Translations under genes and position numbers: made by a program
Notes under the pieces: generated by a model
Told to the model about the DNA's origin: nothing
The model's input: the letters and a program-made list of their open reading frames with translations, nothing else
Databases searched by the model: none
Origin: an uncultured Colwellia sp.
GTDB lineage: Bacteria; Pseudomonadota; Gammaproteobacteria; Enterobacterales; Alteromonadaceae
NCBI GenBank assembly: GCA_913058145.1
Contig: CAJXQM010000016.1
Coordinates: forward strand, 1 to 59,708
DNA: 59,708 bases
Direction: 5' to 3'
In this document: positions 28,788-37,779 of the stretch, in pieces
Numbering within the stretch: the stretch's first letter is position 1
Layout of the letters: every line of letters starts with the position of its first letter

Positions 28788-29480
28788 TCAGTGTGTTGAC
28801 TCATTATTATAATATTGTGATGCATTATGGCATTGTTTTAATAGTTGATGGAAATCATTTAGTTCTCTATCCATACTCGTTTCAGGAAGGTAAAGATGAT
28901 ATCCCAATGCGGAATGTAGACTATCACAATGATGTAAAAATGCGGCTATAGGTCCTGATATTTGTAAGCCAGATTGCAAAATAAATGGCGTAAAATTCAG
29001 TTGAATTTGTTCTAACGATAATAGCTTCTGTACAAAAGAAAACTTGAGTAATGGTTGTTGTTCATGTATCAGCCGGTTGGCTAATCTAGGGGATATTTGT
29101 TGCGCTAGCGTTTCTAAATTAACTAAACGAATACCGATATAAGTTAAATTTATAGGGGTGAGACCGCATACTTCTCTAATAGGATTTATTGCTTGAATTT
29201 GTTGCCAAGTAAGTTGCCAATGACCGTATATATGCTGATATTTCAATTTTTCTGGTGTTATATGATAACTAAACTGTGGCTGTAAATACTTTGCCAGCCC
29301 AGTAATTATCACGACTAACGCGACCAATAAAACAAATATTAAGACTAATCTAAAGGGTTGCCAATAATACTGACTAACTAATAAGGTTAACAATAATAGT
29401 ATAAAGCCAACTAACAGCAAAAATATCGCATGATGGTTGGCTTGCGCTTTAATATTAATAATAGGTAATGGTGCTGTCAT
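28788..29480 (-). CDS. Membrane protein, probable DUF2982 family
   Basis: Two N-terminal membrane helices (HHAIFLLLVGFILLLLTLLV and RLVLIFVLLVALVVIITGLA) precede a ~160-residue soluble domain with YQHIYGHWQLTWQQIQAI and YIGIRLVN...ISPRLANRL segments typical, from memory, of DUF2982, a family restricted to Alteromonadales and Vibrio relatives. Topology suggests the soluble part is cytoplasmic and PH-like, but function is unknown. It is monocistronic. Confidence 0.6.
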   Translation of the reverse strand: MTAPLPIINIKAQANHHAIFLLLVGFILLLLTLLVSQYYWQPFRLVLIFVLLVALVVIITGLAKYLQPQFSYHITPEKLKYQHIYGHWQLTWQQIQAINPIREVCGLTPINLTYIGIRLVNLETLAQQISPRLANRLIHEQQPLLKFSFVQKLLSLEQIQLNFTPFILQSGLQISGPIAAFLHHCDSLHSALGYHLYLPETSMDRELNDFHQLLKQCHNASQYYNNESTH

Positions 29481-29716
29481 GATAATACCACTTGCGATAA
29501 CTCACTCTATTAATTGAACTAATTAGGCCACTTATTTGTTAAGTATAAACGTTTTTTAGGTAATCTGTGAATACAGCTACGGTTTTAAATTATTAAATTA
29601 AATTGAATGACAAGGTGATAAATTTACTACGGAGCGGGTAAATAACAGTGTTGAGTAACGACTTATAAGTCGCTAGATAATTATAAATGATTGTTACAAT
29701 AGTCGAGGTAACAAAT

Positions 29717-29872
29717 CTAACTCACCTCTTGGGTCTCTGTTGTTTTTTGCTGCTCAAGCTTAGCGCGCTCTGCTTTAGAAATATAGCGAGGTTTATTACT
29801 TGTATGTAATTTAGCATTCGCTTTTTTTAGCTTTTTATTTAGCGTGTCATTTATCTTCTTTTTTCGGTTCAT
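29717..29872 (-). CDS. Small basic protein, DUF2986 family
   Basis: The conserved part is a 51-residue, Lys-rich protein beginning MNRKKKINDTLNKKLKKA and containing KPRYISKAERAKL, matching what I recall of DUF2986. AAAGAGA lies upstream of the ATG at 29872. A longer frame (to 29986) adds 38 residues of poor quality and is not preferred. The basic composition suggests nucleic-acid or ribosome binding; it diverges from dbpA. Confidence 0.65.
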   Translation of the reverse strand: MNRKKKINDTLNKKLKKANAKLHTSNKPRYISKAERAKLEQQKTTETQEVS

Positions 29873-30130
29873 GTTAAGTTTCTCTTTAGTTAAATTATTA
29901 TTGCTTGGCGGTACTACTGAGCCATTAATGTAATGAGTATTAGTGGTATATAACGGTTGGTTTGAATGCGTTTTTATATATTCCATGCCAAAGCTTGTTG
30001 ATCTGGGTGCGTTATCAGACCATTGAACGTTATTAAACTAGGGGTCGAAGGTATTTACTGTTATTATGCGCCCATTCACTTTCCCTTGAAAGTTTTATAT
30101 CCTAATTCTGAAAATATAGAGGCATCCACC

Positions 30131-31558
30131 TTGAGCACTTCAATCAATAATGACAAAGCAGCTTTAGCTTTTTCTTCATTAAACATACATCAAGATTTAT
30201 TGAAAAATTTATCTTCGCTTGGCTATCAGGAAATGACGCCTATTCAGGCCATGAGTTTACCTGAGATGTTAGTAGGTAAAGATGTTATTGCTCAAGGAAA
30301 AACCGGCTCAGGTAAAACAGCCGCTTTTGGCTTAGCGTTACTTGAAAAGTTAGAAGTAAAGCGTTTCCGTATCCAGTCTATGGTGTTATGTCCAACACGC
30401 GAACTTGCTGATCAAGTAGCTAAAGAAATACGTAAACTTGCGCGTGCAGTGCATAATATCAAGGTGTTAACCTTGTGTGGCGGAACACCTTTTGGCCCAC
30501 AAATAGGTTCGCTAGAACATGGTGCTCATATTATTGTAGGCACGCCTGGACGTATTGAAGAACATGTTATTAAAGGTACGCTTAAATTAGATGATTTGAA
30601 TTTATTGATACTTGATGAAGCCGATCGTATGTTAGAAATGGGTTTTGAAGCGGCACTTGATAATATCATTGAGCGAACACCTCTTGATCGCCAAACGTTA
30701 CTATTTAGTGCAACCTTTCCAAAACAAATTCAAACGATCAGTGAAAGTATTATGACTGAGCCAGTGATAGTAAAAGTTAGTGCGAGTGAAGATCAATCTA
30801 ATATTAGTCAGCGATTTTTTCATGTTGAAAATGATAGTCAGCGATTTTCAGCATTACGTTTACTGTTACTCGATAACCCTGTTGAATCGACTGCCATCTT
30901 TTGTAATACCAAAAAAGAAACGCAAGCCGTGTGTAATGCTTTGCATGATGATGGTTTTAGCGTGCTAGCTTTACACGGTGATTTAGAACAAAAAGATAGA
31001 GATCAAACATTATTACGCTTTGCTAACAAAAGTGTGGCAGTTTTAGTTGCCACCGATGTTGCTGCCCGTGGCTTAGATATAGATGCGCTTGATTTGGTTT
31101 TTAATTATCATATTGCCCATGACAGCGAAATACATATTCATCGTATTGGTCGTACGGGAAGAGCCGGTGCTGAAGGTTTGGCTATATCCTTATATAGTGA
31201 TAAAGAGACTTATAAAGTTGGTTTAATCGAAGATGAATTTGATCAAACTATCACGCCTGAGTTATTACCTTCTACCGATGTCCTAAAAAATGCTAGGCAT
31301 CAGGCTAAAATGGCGACTATTCAGATTGACGGTGGTAAAAAACAAAAAGTTCGTCCAGGCGATATTTTGGGTGCACTAACTGCCAAAAGTTCAAATGCTG
31401 GCGCAGAAATTAGTGGTAAAGACATTGGCAAAATCAATGTACTTGATATTAAAGCTTACGTCGCAGTAGATAAAAAAGTACTTAAGTTAGCATTACGAAA
31501 ACTAACCGACGGTAAAATGAAAGGTCGTAGCTTTAAAGTGCGCCATTTAACGGTATAA
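30131..31558 (+). CDS. dbpA: ATP-dependent RNA helicase DbpA
   Basis: DbpA is a DEAD-box helicase that acts late in 50S subunit assembly after binding hairpin 92 of 23S rRNA. Motifs: Q-motif LGYQEMTPIQ, Walker A KTGSGKT, PTRELAD, TPGR, DEAD, SAT, and HRIGRTGRAG. The C-terminal RNA-recognition domain starts at DGGKKQKVRPGDILGALT, the DbpA hallmark. The start is TTG at 30131, eight bases after GAGG and aligned with the E. coli N-terminus; there is no in-frame ATG before motif Q, and a TTG at 30023 gives an unsupported extension. Confidence 0.93.
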   Translation: MSTSINNDKAALAFSSLNIHQDLLKNLSSLGYQEMTPIQAMSLPEMLVGKDVIAQGKTGSGKTAAFGLALLEKLEVKRFRIQSMVLCPTRELADQVAKEIRKLARAVHNIKVLTLCGGTPFGPQIGSLEHGAHIIVGTPGRIEEHVIKGTLKLDDLNLLILDEADRMLEMGFEAALDNIIERTPLDRQTLLFSATFPKQIQTISESIMTEPVIVKVSASEDQSNISQRFFHVENDSQRFSALRLLLLDNPVESTAIFCNTKKETQAVCNALHDDGFSVLALHGDLEQKDRDQTLLRFANKSVAVLVATDVAARGLDIDALDLVFNYHIAHDSEIHIHRIGRTGRAGAEGLAISLYSDKETYKVGLIEDEFDQTITPELLPSTDVLKNARHQAKMATIQIDGGKKQKVRPGDILGALTAKSSNAGAEISGKDIGKINVLDIKAYVAVDKKVLKLALRKLTDGKMKGRSFKVRHLTV

Positions 31559-31609
31559 AATAATTTACGATCGATTCATGCTTTACGATAAATTTACATT
31601 TTGCTAGAA

Positions 31610-31993
31610 CAATATCAAAAGCTACTCACCCAGAATGTGCTTTTTCACAAAGCATTACGATTAACCATCGTGAAATTTGCTATATTGATAAAACTAGCAA
31701 GCATATTTGGTTTGATTTTTTTGCCCTTTGTTCTGGCCCTCGCAGCCAGCGTGATTATATCTAATTAGCCGATCTGTTTGATACCGTTTTAATCAGTCAT
31801 GTCCCCCCGTTTAGTGGGAAACTTATACCCGCAGTATTTCTGGTGTTGAAGATAGTTATCAGCGAAGCGGTATTTTGATGGGTGAGTTACGACAATTAGA
31901 CGATGAAGCTCGACGCTTTATCGCTCCTGAAATGCTTCTTTCAGGTGGCGCGGGTATAATGTTATCATCACACAGTCTTCTGTTTATTTTATA
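31610..31993 (+). pseudogene. Degraded ZapE/AFG1-like ATPase gene
   Basis: One frame reads HIWFDFFALCSGPRSQRDYI, then a TAA stop (31762-31764), then LADLFDTVLISHVPPF, matching the middle of ZapE/AFG1 P-loop ATPases. A second frame continues with EDSYQRSGILMGELRQL and DDEARRFIA, the next family block. So there is at least one in-frame stop and one frameshift, near a C6 run at 31803-31808. The Walker A region is absent. It is a relic, probably of a second zapE-like copy; an intact zapE would be elsewhere. Confidence 0.6.
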
Positions 31994-32004
31994 GTTAACT
32001 CTTC

Positions 32005-32772
32005 ATGCACGCAGTTCATCGATTACATCAATTTAGAAAAAGCCTGAGTACAACAACGTATAAGTCGCGAGGACAGCGAGTTATTCGCTGTGATTTGTGT
32101 CGCTTATCCACAACATTTTGTATTTGTGCTATTGCCCCTAAAAACGGCTCAGTGAAAACTAATGCAGGTTTTTTACTACTGATGTATGACACAGAAGTAC
32201 TAAAACCTAGCAATACGGGCAAATTAATCGCTGATTTAATTCCAGACACATTTGCTTTTTTATGGTCACGCACAACCAAAAATCCTGAGATGCAAGCAGT
32301 GCTTGATGATGAACAGTGGCAGCCTTTTGTGGTGTTTCCCCAGGAATATGCCGAAGGTAACCGCCAAGTTCACTCGAATACAGTGATATGTGAGCAAGGC
32401 AAAAAGCCCCTATTTATTATGCTTGATGGTAGTTGGCGTGAAGCAAAAAAAATGTTTCGAAAAAGTCCTTATTTGAATAAGTTTCCTTTGGTCTCTTTCG
32501 ATCCAAAAATGCTGCTTGATAATATAGCATCTCCGGTAGGCACTGAATCGCGTTATACGGTTAGAAAAACTGAATTAGAGCATCAATTTTCCACAGCAGA
32601 AGTTGCCGCAAGAGTACTTGAAATGTTTGGGGAAAAAGATAACGGGCATTTACTTGATTTATGGTTTGATGTTTTTAATTATCAATACCAAAAGAGTGTT
32701 TGTCAGCGTAATAAAGGCAATGTAGATGCTATTGAGAATTATCAAAGATATTTAAGCGACAAAGAACGTTAG
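32005..32772 (+). CDS. tapT: DTW-domain tRNA-uridine aminocarboxypropyltransferase (TapT/YfiP-like)
   Basis: The protein should add the 3-amino-3-carboxypropyl group of S-adenosylmethionine to U47 of tRNA (acp3U47), as E. coli TapT (YfiP) does. It has the four-cysteine N-terminal motif C29xxC32...C39xC41 and the family signature here as DGSWREAKKM (141-150), with Ser replacing the Thr of DTW. Its 255 residues are slightly above E. coli's. ATG at 32005 follows the relic of a ZapE-like gene. Confidence 0.85.
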   Translation: MHAVHRLHQFRKSLSTTTYKSRGQRVIRCDLCRLSTTFCICAIAPKNGSVKTNAGFLLLMYDTEVLKPSNTGKLIADLIPDTFAFLWSRTTKNPEMQAVLDDEQWQPFVVFPQEYAEGNRQVHSNTVICEQGKKPLFIMLDGSWREAKKMFRKSPYLNKFPLVSFDPKMLLDNIASPVGTESRYTVRKTELEHQFSTAEVAARVLEMFGEKDNGHLLDLWFDVFNYQYQKSVCQRNKGNVDAIENYQRYLSDKER

Positions 32773-32776
32773 TTTT

Positions 32777-33001
32777 ATTCGACAGGCTTCCTTCGACAGG
32801 CTTCCTTCGACAGGCTCAGGACAAACGGATCACACAAGGGACAAACGGATCATACAAGGGGAAAACGGAATAAATCTAGCAGTAGATACTGAGCGCGAGG
32901 AACGAGCAGTCGAAGTGCGACAGGCTTCCTTCGACAGGCTCAGGACAAACGGAATAAATATAGCCGTGCATCCTGAGCGTGAGGAACGAGTAGTCGAAGG
33001 C
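32777..33001. repeat. REP-like repeat block (CTTCGACAGGCTCAGG family)
   Basis: Two arm-spacer-arm units lie side by side. Left arms contain CTTCGACAGGCTCAGGACAA (copies at about 32806 and 32929). Right arms are ACTGAGCGCGAGGAAC...AGTCGAAG (32888-32915) and TCCTGAGCGTGAGGAAC...AGTCGAAGG (32971-33000), so each unit can fold into a long imperfect hairpin. Unit 1 also has a short GACAGGCTTCCTTC tandem repeat and a repeated ACAAACGGATCA. A right-arm-like copy in the opposite orientation opens the repeat at the contig's far end. Confidence 0.85.
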
Positions 33002-33015
33002 TCGCTATTCGCTAT

Positions 33016-34518
33016 TTACTTCATACTAATCGTAGAGTGAATTTGAGATCCATCTTGATGATCTGGTTCAAACCAACGAGCAGTTACCGATTTTGTAAAA
33101 GTCCAAAAGCTGATGACTTGTTTGCCGTTAGGTCCTAAATCGCCTAACTTAGAGCCGCGTGAACCGGTAAAACTGAAATAGGCTACGGGTACAGGAATTG
33201 GCACGTTAATACCTACTTGACCGACATCTATATCATTTTCAAACTTACGTGCAGCCCAACCAGAAGAAGTAAATAAAGATGTACCATTACCATTTGGATT
33301 AGCATTAATTATTTCAATCGCTTGATCTAATGTGTCAGCTTCTAATACGCACAAAGCAGGACCAAAAATTTCTTGCGTGTAAATATCCATATCAGTCGTT
33401 ACATCGGTAAATAATGTTGGCCCAACAAAATTGCCGTTTGGATATCCTTCAACCTGACAATTTCTGCCATCAATAAGCATGGTCGCACCTTGCTCAACAC
33501 CAGAATCTAGCAATTTAATAATACGGGCTTTAGCTTGTGGAGATACAACGGGGCCTAAATCAGCATCACGTTGTGTGCCGGGGCCAATTTTCATTTGTTT
33601 TGCTCGTTCAACAATTTCAGGTAACCAGTTGCGTGCTTCACCTACTAGAATTGTTACTGGGTTAGCCATACAGCGCTGTCCTGCTGCACCAAAAGCTGAG
33701 CCAAGTAAATCATTGATAGCTCTGTCTTTATTTGCATCAGGCATTATTACCATATGATTTTTTGCGCCCATCATTGATTGGGCACGTTTGCCATGTTTGG
33801 TGGCGTGGTTATAAACGTGTGTACCAACGCCAGTTGAACCGATGAATGAAACCGCTTTTACCGGCTCAGCTTCAATTAATTGATTAACGACATCAGGACC
33901 GCCATGAACAACATTTAACACACCAGCAGGGATACCGGCTTTAAGTGCTAATTCAACAAGAAGAATTGTTGAAGAAGGAGCTTGCTCTGAGGGTTTTAAA
34001 ATAAAAGTATTACCACAGGCAATAGCAGGTGGAAACATAAACGATGGTAGCATAAGTGGAAAGTTGAATGCCGTAATACCTAGGCCAACGCCAAGTGGTT
34101 TATTCAATGTATACGTATCGACACCGGTTGCGGCGTTATTGGCCATTTCACCCAGTTGTAAGCGGGTAATTGAACAAGCATTTTCAATCGCTTCTAATGC
34201 ACGTCCTACTTCGCCTTCAGCGTCAGGCAGTGTTTTACCATGTTCTAAAGTAACTAACTCAGCAAGTTCTTGGGTATTATCTCTAACCAGTTGCTGGAAA
34301 TTTAACATAATGCGCATGCGGTTGGTTAAGGAAACCTTAGACCAAGACTTAAATGCTTCTGCTGAGTTGGCTACGGCTGCAGCCACTTCTTCTTTGGTTG
34401 CCATAGGCACACGTGCAACAACTTCTTGAGTCGCTGGATTTAAAACGTCTAACCAAGTATCGGTGGTTGAACGAACTTTTTCACCATTAATGATCAGTGG
34501 GATTTCTTTGATTGTCAT
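33016..34518 (-). CDS. mmsA: CoA-acylating methylmalonate-semialdehyde dehydrogenase
   Basis: MmsA converts methylmalonate semialdehyde to propionyl-CoA (and malonate semialdehyde to acetyl-CoA) in valine and inositol breakdown, using NAD and CoA. The aldehyde dehydrogenase fold shows [27 protein letters not shown] and the catalytic C283 in GQRCMANP. The start is ATG 34518 (500 residues, family length, after AAGG); an upstream frame to 34605 is not supported. It stands without other mms genes and faces a LysR regulator. Confidence 0.95.
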   Translation of the reverse strand: MTIKEIPLIINGEKVRSTTDTWLDVLNPATQEVVARVPMATKEEVAAAVANSAEAFKSWSKVSLTNRMRIMLNFQQLVRDNTQELAELVTLEHGKTLPDAEGEVGRALEAIENACSITRLQLGEMANNAATGVDTYTLNKPLGVGLGITAFNFPLMLPSFMFPPAIACGNTFILKPSEQAPSSTILLVELALKAGIPAGVLNVVHGGPDVVNQLIEAEPVKAVSFIGSTGVGTHVYNHATKHGKRAQSMMGAKNHMVIMPDANKDRAINDLLGSAFGAAGQRCMANPVTILVGEARNWLPEIVERAKQMKIGPGTQRDADLGPVVSPQAKARIIKLLDSGVEQGATMLIDGRNCQVEGYPNGNFVGPTLFTDVTTDMDIYTQEIFGPALCVLEADTLDQAIEIINANPNGNGTSLFTSSGWAARKFENDIDVGQVGINVPIPVPVAYFSFTGSRGSKLGDLGPNGKQVISFWTFTKSVTARWFEPDHQDGSQIHSTISMK

Positions 34519-34647
34519 GATAAGCCTTAAATAGAAGGAAACAAAATTGATGTTAAAATAGTCTTTTATCAATAATTCAGCAATACGTAAAAATGCAGCA
34601 TGCATTGCATTTTTGCATTTGCATACCTATGTTGCTAATATACGGGA

Positions 34648-35550
34648 ATGAACTGGGATGATATCAAATTATTTTTAGAAGTTGCTCGTAGTGAGCGCCT
34701 ATCCATTGCCGCCAAGCGACTATCCCTTGACGCCTCAACTTTGTCGCGCCGTTTACATAAATTAGAAGAAAGTTTAACGACTAAACTTTTCGAACGGACC
34801 GTTGATGGTCATGTATTAACGTCTGACGGCACCAAGTTGTTACAATATGCTAGACGAATGGAGCTTGATGCAGGGCAAGCTATTGATGATATAAAAGAGC
34901 AGCAAAGTGTCAACAGTGGCCGAGTTCGTATAGGTGTAACGGAAGCATTTGGCAGTTTTTTTATTGCACCTCATTTAATGGCTCTAAAGCAAAAATTTCC
35001 TAATATTCAAATTGAGTTAGTACATTTTTCCCGTGATGTAAAAATTAGTCGTAATGAAGCTGATATCGCTATAGCGGTTGAAAAACCTAAAAACACATCA
35101 ACTATAATCACTAAGCTGTGTGATTATCAGTTGCAGTTATATGGCCATGCAAGTTATCTTGAATATATGAACAACAAAATAGAGATTAGTCAGCTAGCTA
35201 AACATCAATGGGTTAGTTATGTTGATAATTTATTATTTACCGAACAACTGTCTTATTTAAAAGAGCTTAGCACTAAGTTACGCGTAGATATTGAGCCTAG
35301 CTTTCAAAGTACCAGTATTATTAGTCAGTATAGAGCCATAAAAAGTGGCTTAGGGATTGGTATTTTGCCTTGCTTTTTAGCAGAGCAAGATGCTAGCTTA
35401 GTTAAATTATGCATTAATGATATTAAATTAGTGCGTAGTTTTTATCTTGTTACTCATCCAGAAAGTAAACGCTTATCGCAAGTGAATACGGTTTGGGAGT
35501 ACTTAAAACAATTAGCACAACAAAAAACACACTTACTCATGCCTAAATAA
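34648..35550 (+). CDS. LysR-family transcriptional regulator (divergent from mmsA)
   Basis: Winged-helix N-terminus (MNWDDIKLFLEVARSERLSI, then DASTLSRRLHKLEESL) and a LysR effector domain; 300 residues. The intergenic space to mmsA is 129 bases and contains the palindrome-like AATGCAGCATGCATTGCATT near 34591, a plausible LysR target. It may control mmsA in response to a valine-breakdown intermediate, but no proof is in the sequence. Confidence 0.87.
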   Translation: MNWDDIKLFLEVARSERLSIAAKRLSLDASTLSRRLHKLEESLTTKLFERTVDGHVLTSDGTKLLQYARRMELDAGQAIDDIKEQQSVNSGRVRIGVTEAFGSFFIAPHLMALKQKFPNIQIELVHFSRDVKISRNEADIAIAVEKPKNTSTIITKLCDYQLQLYGHASYLEYMNNKIEISQLAKHQWVSYVDNLLFTEQLSYLKELSTKLRVDIEPSFQSTSIISQYRAIKSGLGIGILPCFLAEQDASLVKLCINDIKLVRSFYLVTHPESKRLSQVNTVWEYLKQLAQQKTHLLMPK

Positions 35551-35590
35551 CGATAGGTATAAACGAAATATTAATAATGTACAGGTAAAC

Positions 35591-36526
35591 ATGGATAACT
35601 TAAATCAATCATTAGAGAAAAGTAACCAAGCCAGTGAAAGTAAAGCGTCGTGGCCATTGATAGCTTTTATTATTGTAGTGATGATTGCTATCGGTATAGG
35701 CTGGCAATTTACTGGCGATAAGTCTGAGCCAGTTGTTATTGATGAGTCCGTCCTTATTGTGGAAGAAGTACCTAAAACGGTGGAGACGTTACCTACACCG
35801 ATTGTTGAAATACCTGCAGTAGTTGTTGATGAAGAAATCATTGAAGCAGTAGAGGATATTTTACCCTTATTAGACAATAGTGACGATTGGTTAAAGTTAA
35901 AATTGCCAGAAATTACTTGGCGTAAAGAGCTACTTAAACTTATCATTGATGAAGACATGATCAGACGTTTTGTGGTTTTTACGGATAACTTCGCCCAAGG
36001 GGTTATTGCTTATGAATATAGCCCCTTTATACTGCCTAATACTAAGTTTATACCTGGGGTTGAGAGCGTTAATTTTAAACAAACCGTTCAAAAACAAGAA
36101 AAAACATCTTCAGGTAGTCCATTGCCAGTAAAGCAACAGGTCTGGCAATGGAATGAAAATTCAAGTAGACGCTTTAGCTTATATGTTGATTTATTAAGAT
36201 CAATGGACAGTGAATACTTGGTTCAATGGTATAGTGAAATCAAGCCTTTACTTGATGAAGCTTACAGTGAGCTAGGTTATGATGATGATTTTACCCGCAC
36301 CTTACAAGATGCCATAACCCGCGTATTAGATATGGAATTACCTAAATCATCTATGGCATTAATACAACCGAGCGTTATGTATAAATTTGCAAATCCTGAA
36401 CTTGAAGCCTTACCTGATACTGATAAGTTATTACTGCGTTTAGGTAAGGATAACCTGCTAGTGATGAAATCTGTTTTGTTAGAGCTACATGAGAAGTTAG
36501 CTCAGCAAGAAAACGGTGTTCATTAA
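35591..36526 (+). CDS. DUF3014-domain inner-membrane protein
   Basis: A 311-residue protein with one membrane helix (PLIAFIIVVMIAIGIGWQF, about 22-40), a low-complexity Val/Glu/Pro linker (about 50-90) and a C-terminal soluble domain with LPLLDNSDDWLKLKLPEI and IRRFVVFTDNFAQG, which fits DUF3014. The layout suggests an inner-membrane anchor with a periplasmic domain. Function is unknown. It is 40 bases after the LysR gene and may share a transcript with it. Confidence 0.75.
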   Translation: MDNLNQSLEKSNQASESKASWPLIAFIIVVMIAIGIGWQFTGDKSEPVVIDESVLIVEEVPKTVETLPTPIVEIPAVVVDEEIIEAVEDILPLLDNSDDWLKLKLPEITWRKELLKLIIDEDMIRRFVVFTDNFAQGVIAYEYSPFILPNTKFIPGVESVNFKQTVQKQEKTSSGSPLPVKQQVWQWNENSSRRFSLYVDLLRSMDSEYLVQWYSEIKPLLDEAYSELGYDDDFTRTLQDAITRVLDMELPKSSMALIQPSVMYKFANPELEALPDTDKLLLRLGKDNLLVMKSVLLELHEKLAQQENGVH

Positions 36527-36542
36527 TAACGGTAATTTAAGA

Positions 36543-36565
36543 AGGTAAGTCAGATCGACTTACCT
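36543..36565. terminator. Hairpin after the DUF3014 gene
   Basis: AGGTAAGTC pairs perfectly with GACTTACCT around a 5-base loop just past the stop codon. No T-run follows, so it may be a transcript-end or stability hairpin rather than an intrinsic terminator. Confidence 0.45.
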
Positions 36566-36729
36566 AATATTCCAATCACCTAGAAAGCTAAGGTTTTTGT
36601 CGCAGTTTTTCCTCACACAGCTAATTTGTATTTTGTTATTGAATAAGTAACATTTAAGGGAAACTTTACTCTGTTTGTGCAAAAAATATTCAAGCAGTGT
36701 CATATTACTAGAAAATAGCGAACTAGCGC

Positions 36730-36758
36730 TTGCATCCTAACGTCTGATTAGCCATAAT
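36730..36758 (+). promoter_or_regulatory. Likely promoter of the 4.5S RNA gene
   Basis: TTGCAT (36730-36735) and CATAAT (36753-36758) are separated by 17 bases. Transcription would begin near 36765, about 50 bases before the mature RNA, leaving a leader that could be removed by RNase P. Confidence 0.5.
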
Positions 36759-36812
36759 TCGTGCCGCTAATCAACAGAATAGATATTTAATTTTTTTGGT
36801 TAGGCTCATTAT

Positions 36813-36927
36813 GGTGGCCTTTTCGGTCCCCTCGCAATGATACTCTGTGAACTCGGCCAGATCTGGAAGGAAGCAACCGCAGCAGACGACTCATGTGCCG
36901 AGGTGTGGCTGATTTGGCTGCCACCCA
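36813..36927 (+). ncRNA. ffs: 4.5S RNA (small signal recognition particle RNA)
   Basis: This RNA binds Ffh to form the signal recognition particle that targets membrane proteins. The invariant apical domain is present: AGATCTGGAAGGAAGCAACC with the GGAA tetraloop and following GCAG-CAGA asymmetric bulge. Outer strands GGTGGC (36813 on) and GCCACC (36919-36924) close the hairpin. The length of about 115 bases suits the gammaproteobacterial form. CTTTTAAAT follows as a weak T-rich end. Exact termini are approximate. Confidence 0.92.
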
Positions 36928-36978
36928 ACCTCTTTTAAATCAATAAGTTACTCCATTTTGCTACACGGAGTGCTACAC

Positions 36979-37074
36979 ATGATTGCTACAAACATCCCAT
37001 ATTTATACAATCGTAATGGTATCTACTATTATCGAACTCGTACTAAGTGGTTGTCATTAAAGACTTGGTGCTAG
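36979..37074 (+). pseudogene. N-terminal stub of a phage-type integrase
   Basis: A 31-codon frame begins MIATNIPYLYNRNGIYYYRT and ends at TAG 37072-37074. This opening (short start, then Y-x-RNGIYYYR) is that of the arm-binding N-terminus of many tyrosine recombinases. Three TGCTACA repeats (36959, 36971, 36984) surround the start. It begins 52 bases after the 4.5S RNA gene in the same direction, as expected for an element inserted at that gene. The core and catalytic domains are absent. Confidence 0.55.
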
Positions 37075-37146
37075 ATTAAGTAGCAGGATTAATGACAACG
37101 TCCAAAAGTTTTATCCTGCAACTTGAATGGTAATGGATATATACCA

Positions 37147-37779
37147 TTAGCGTTTTTCGGCTAACTCAATCTCACGCTGAATAGCTGAAATAGCTTTACG
37201 GCAACGGCCAAGGCGTTGGTGTAGTGTTAATACCTCAACAGATAGTTTTTCACTTTCATGTTTTTTTGATTCTAATCTTTGTCGCTCCTTTTCTGAGAGC
37301 ATATCCATGAGACGTCGTTCAAATTCGTGATGCTCCGTTAATTTTTGATAAAGTTGGTGGCTACTCAAAACTAATTTTTTGGCCAGATCTCGATAGGTAT
37401 TTACCTGTTTAGCTTTAGCTTTTTTAATTCTTATTTTTTTATTCGCATCAAAGCTTAGCTTTGCTGCTTGATGGATGGTCGAATTAGCCTGTAATGCATT
37501 TGATATTGCAAATATTTGTTGTTCTAAATGCGTTAATAATGCTTTTGATAACTCTATTTTATTGGTTGCTACTAATCGTGTAAATTCAGCTAATCTACGT
37601 TCAATTTCTTCTACGTAAGGGAGATAACGATCACTTTGGCTGAAAAATAAAGTGGGAGAAAATAAATTGTTGTTTTCAATTAATCGATGAGATTTGTTTT
37701 GAGTGTTTTTGGTATCTATTTGTTTCGCCTCTATAGCTAAATCCTTTAATACCTCAGTCAAACGTTCGATTGAATTCAT
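37147..37779 (-). CDS. priC: Primosomal replication protein PriC
   Basis: PriC reloads the replicative helicase at stalled forks that have single-stranded gaps. The C-terminal block HEFERRLMDMLSEKERQRLE followed by EVLTLHQRLGRCRKAISAIQ matches PriC closely, including the EFERRL and RLxRCRxA motifs. It has 210 residues, longer than E. coli's 175, with extra residues at the N-terminus and a Lys-rich insert (KKIRIKKAKAKQ). It is alpha-helical and basic throughout. It neighbours the integrase stub and has no operon partner. Confidence 0.85.
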   Translation of the reverse strand: MNSIERLTEVLKDLAIEAKQIDTKNTQNKSHRLIENNNLFSPTLFFSQSDRYLPYVEEIERRLAEFTRLVATNKIELSKALLTHLEQQIFAISNALQANSTIHQAAKLSFDANKKIRIKKAKAKQVNTYRDLAKKLVLSSHQLYQKLTEHHEFERRLMDMLSEKERQRLESKKHESEKLSVEVLTLHQRLGRCRKAISAIQREIELAEKR

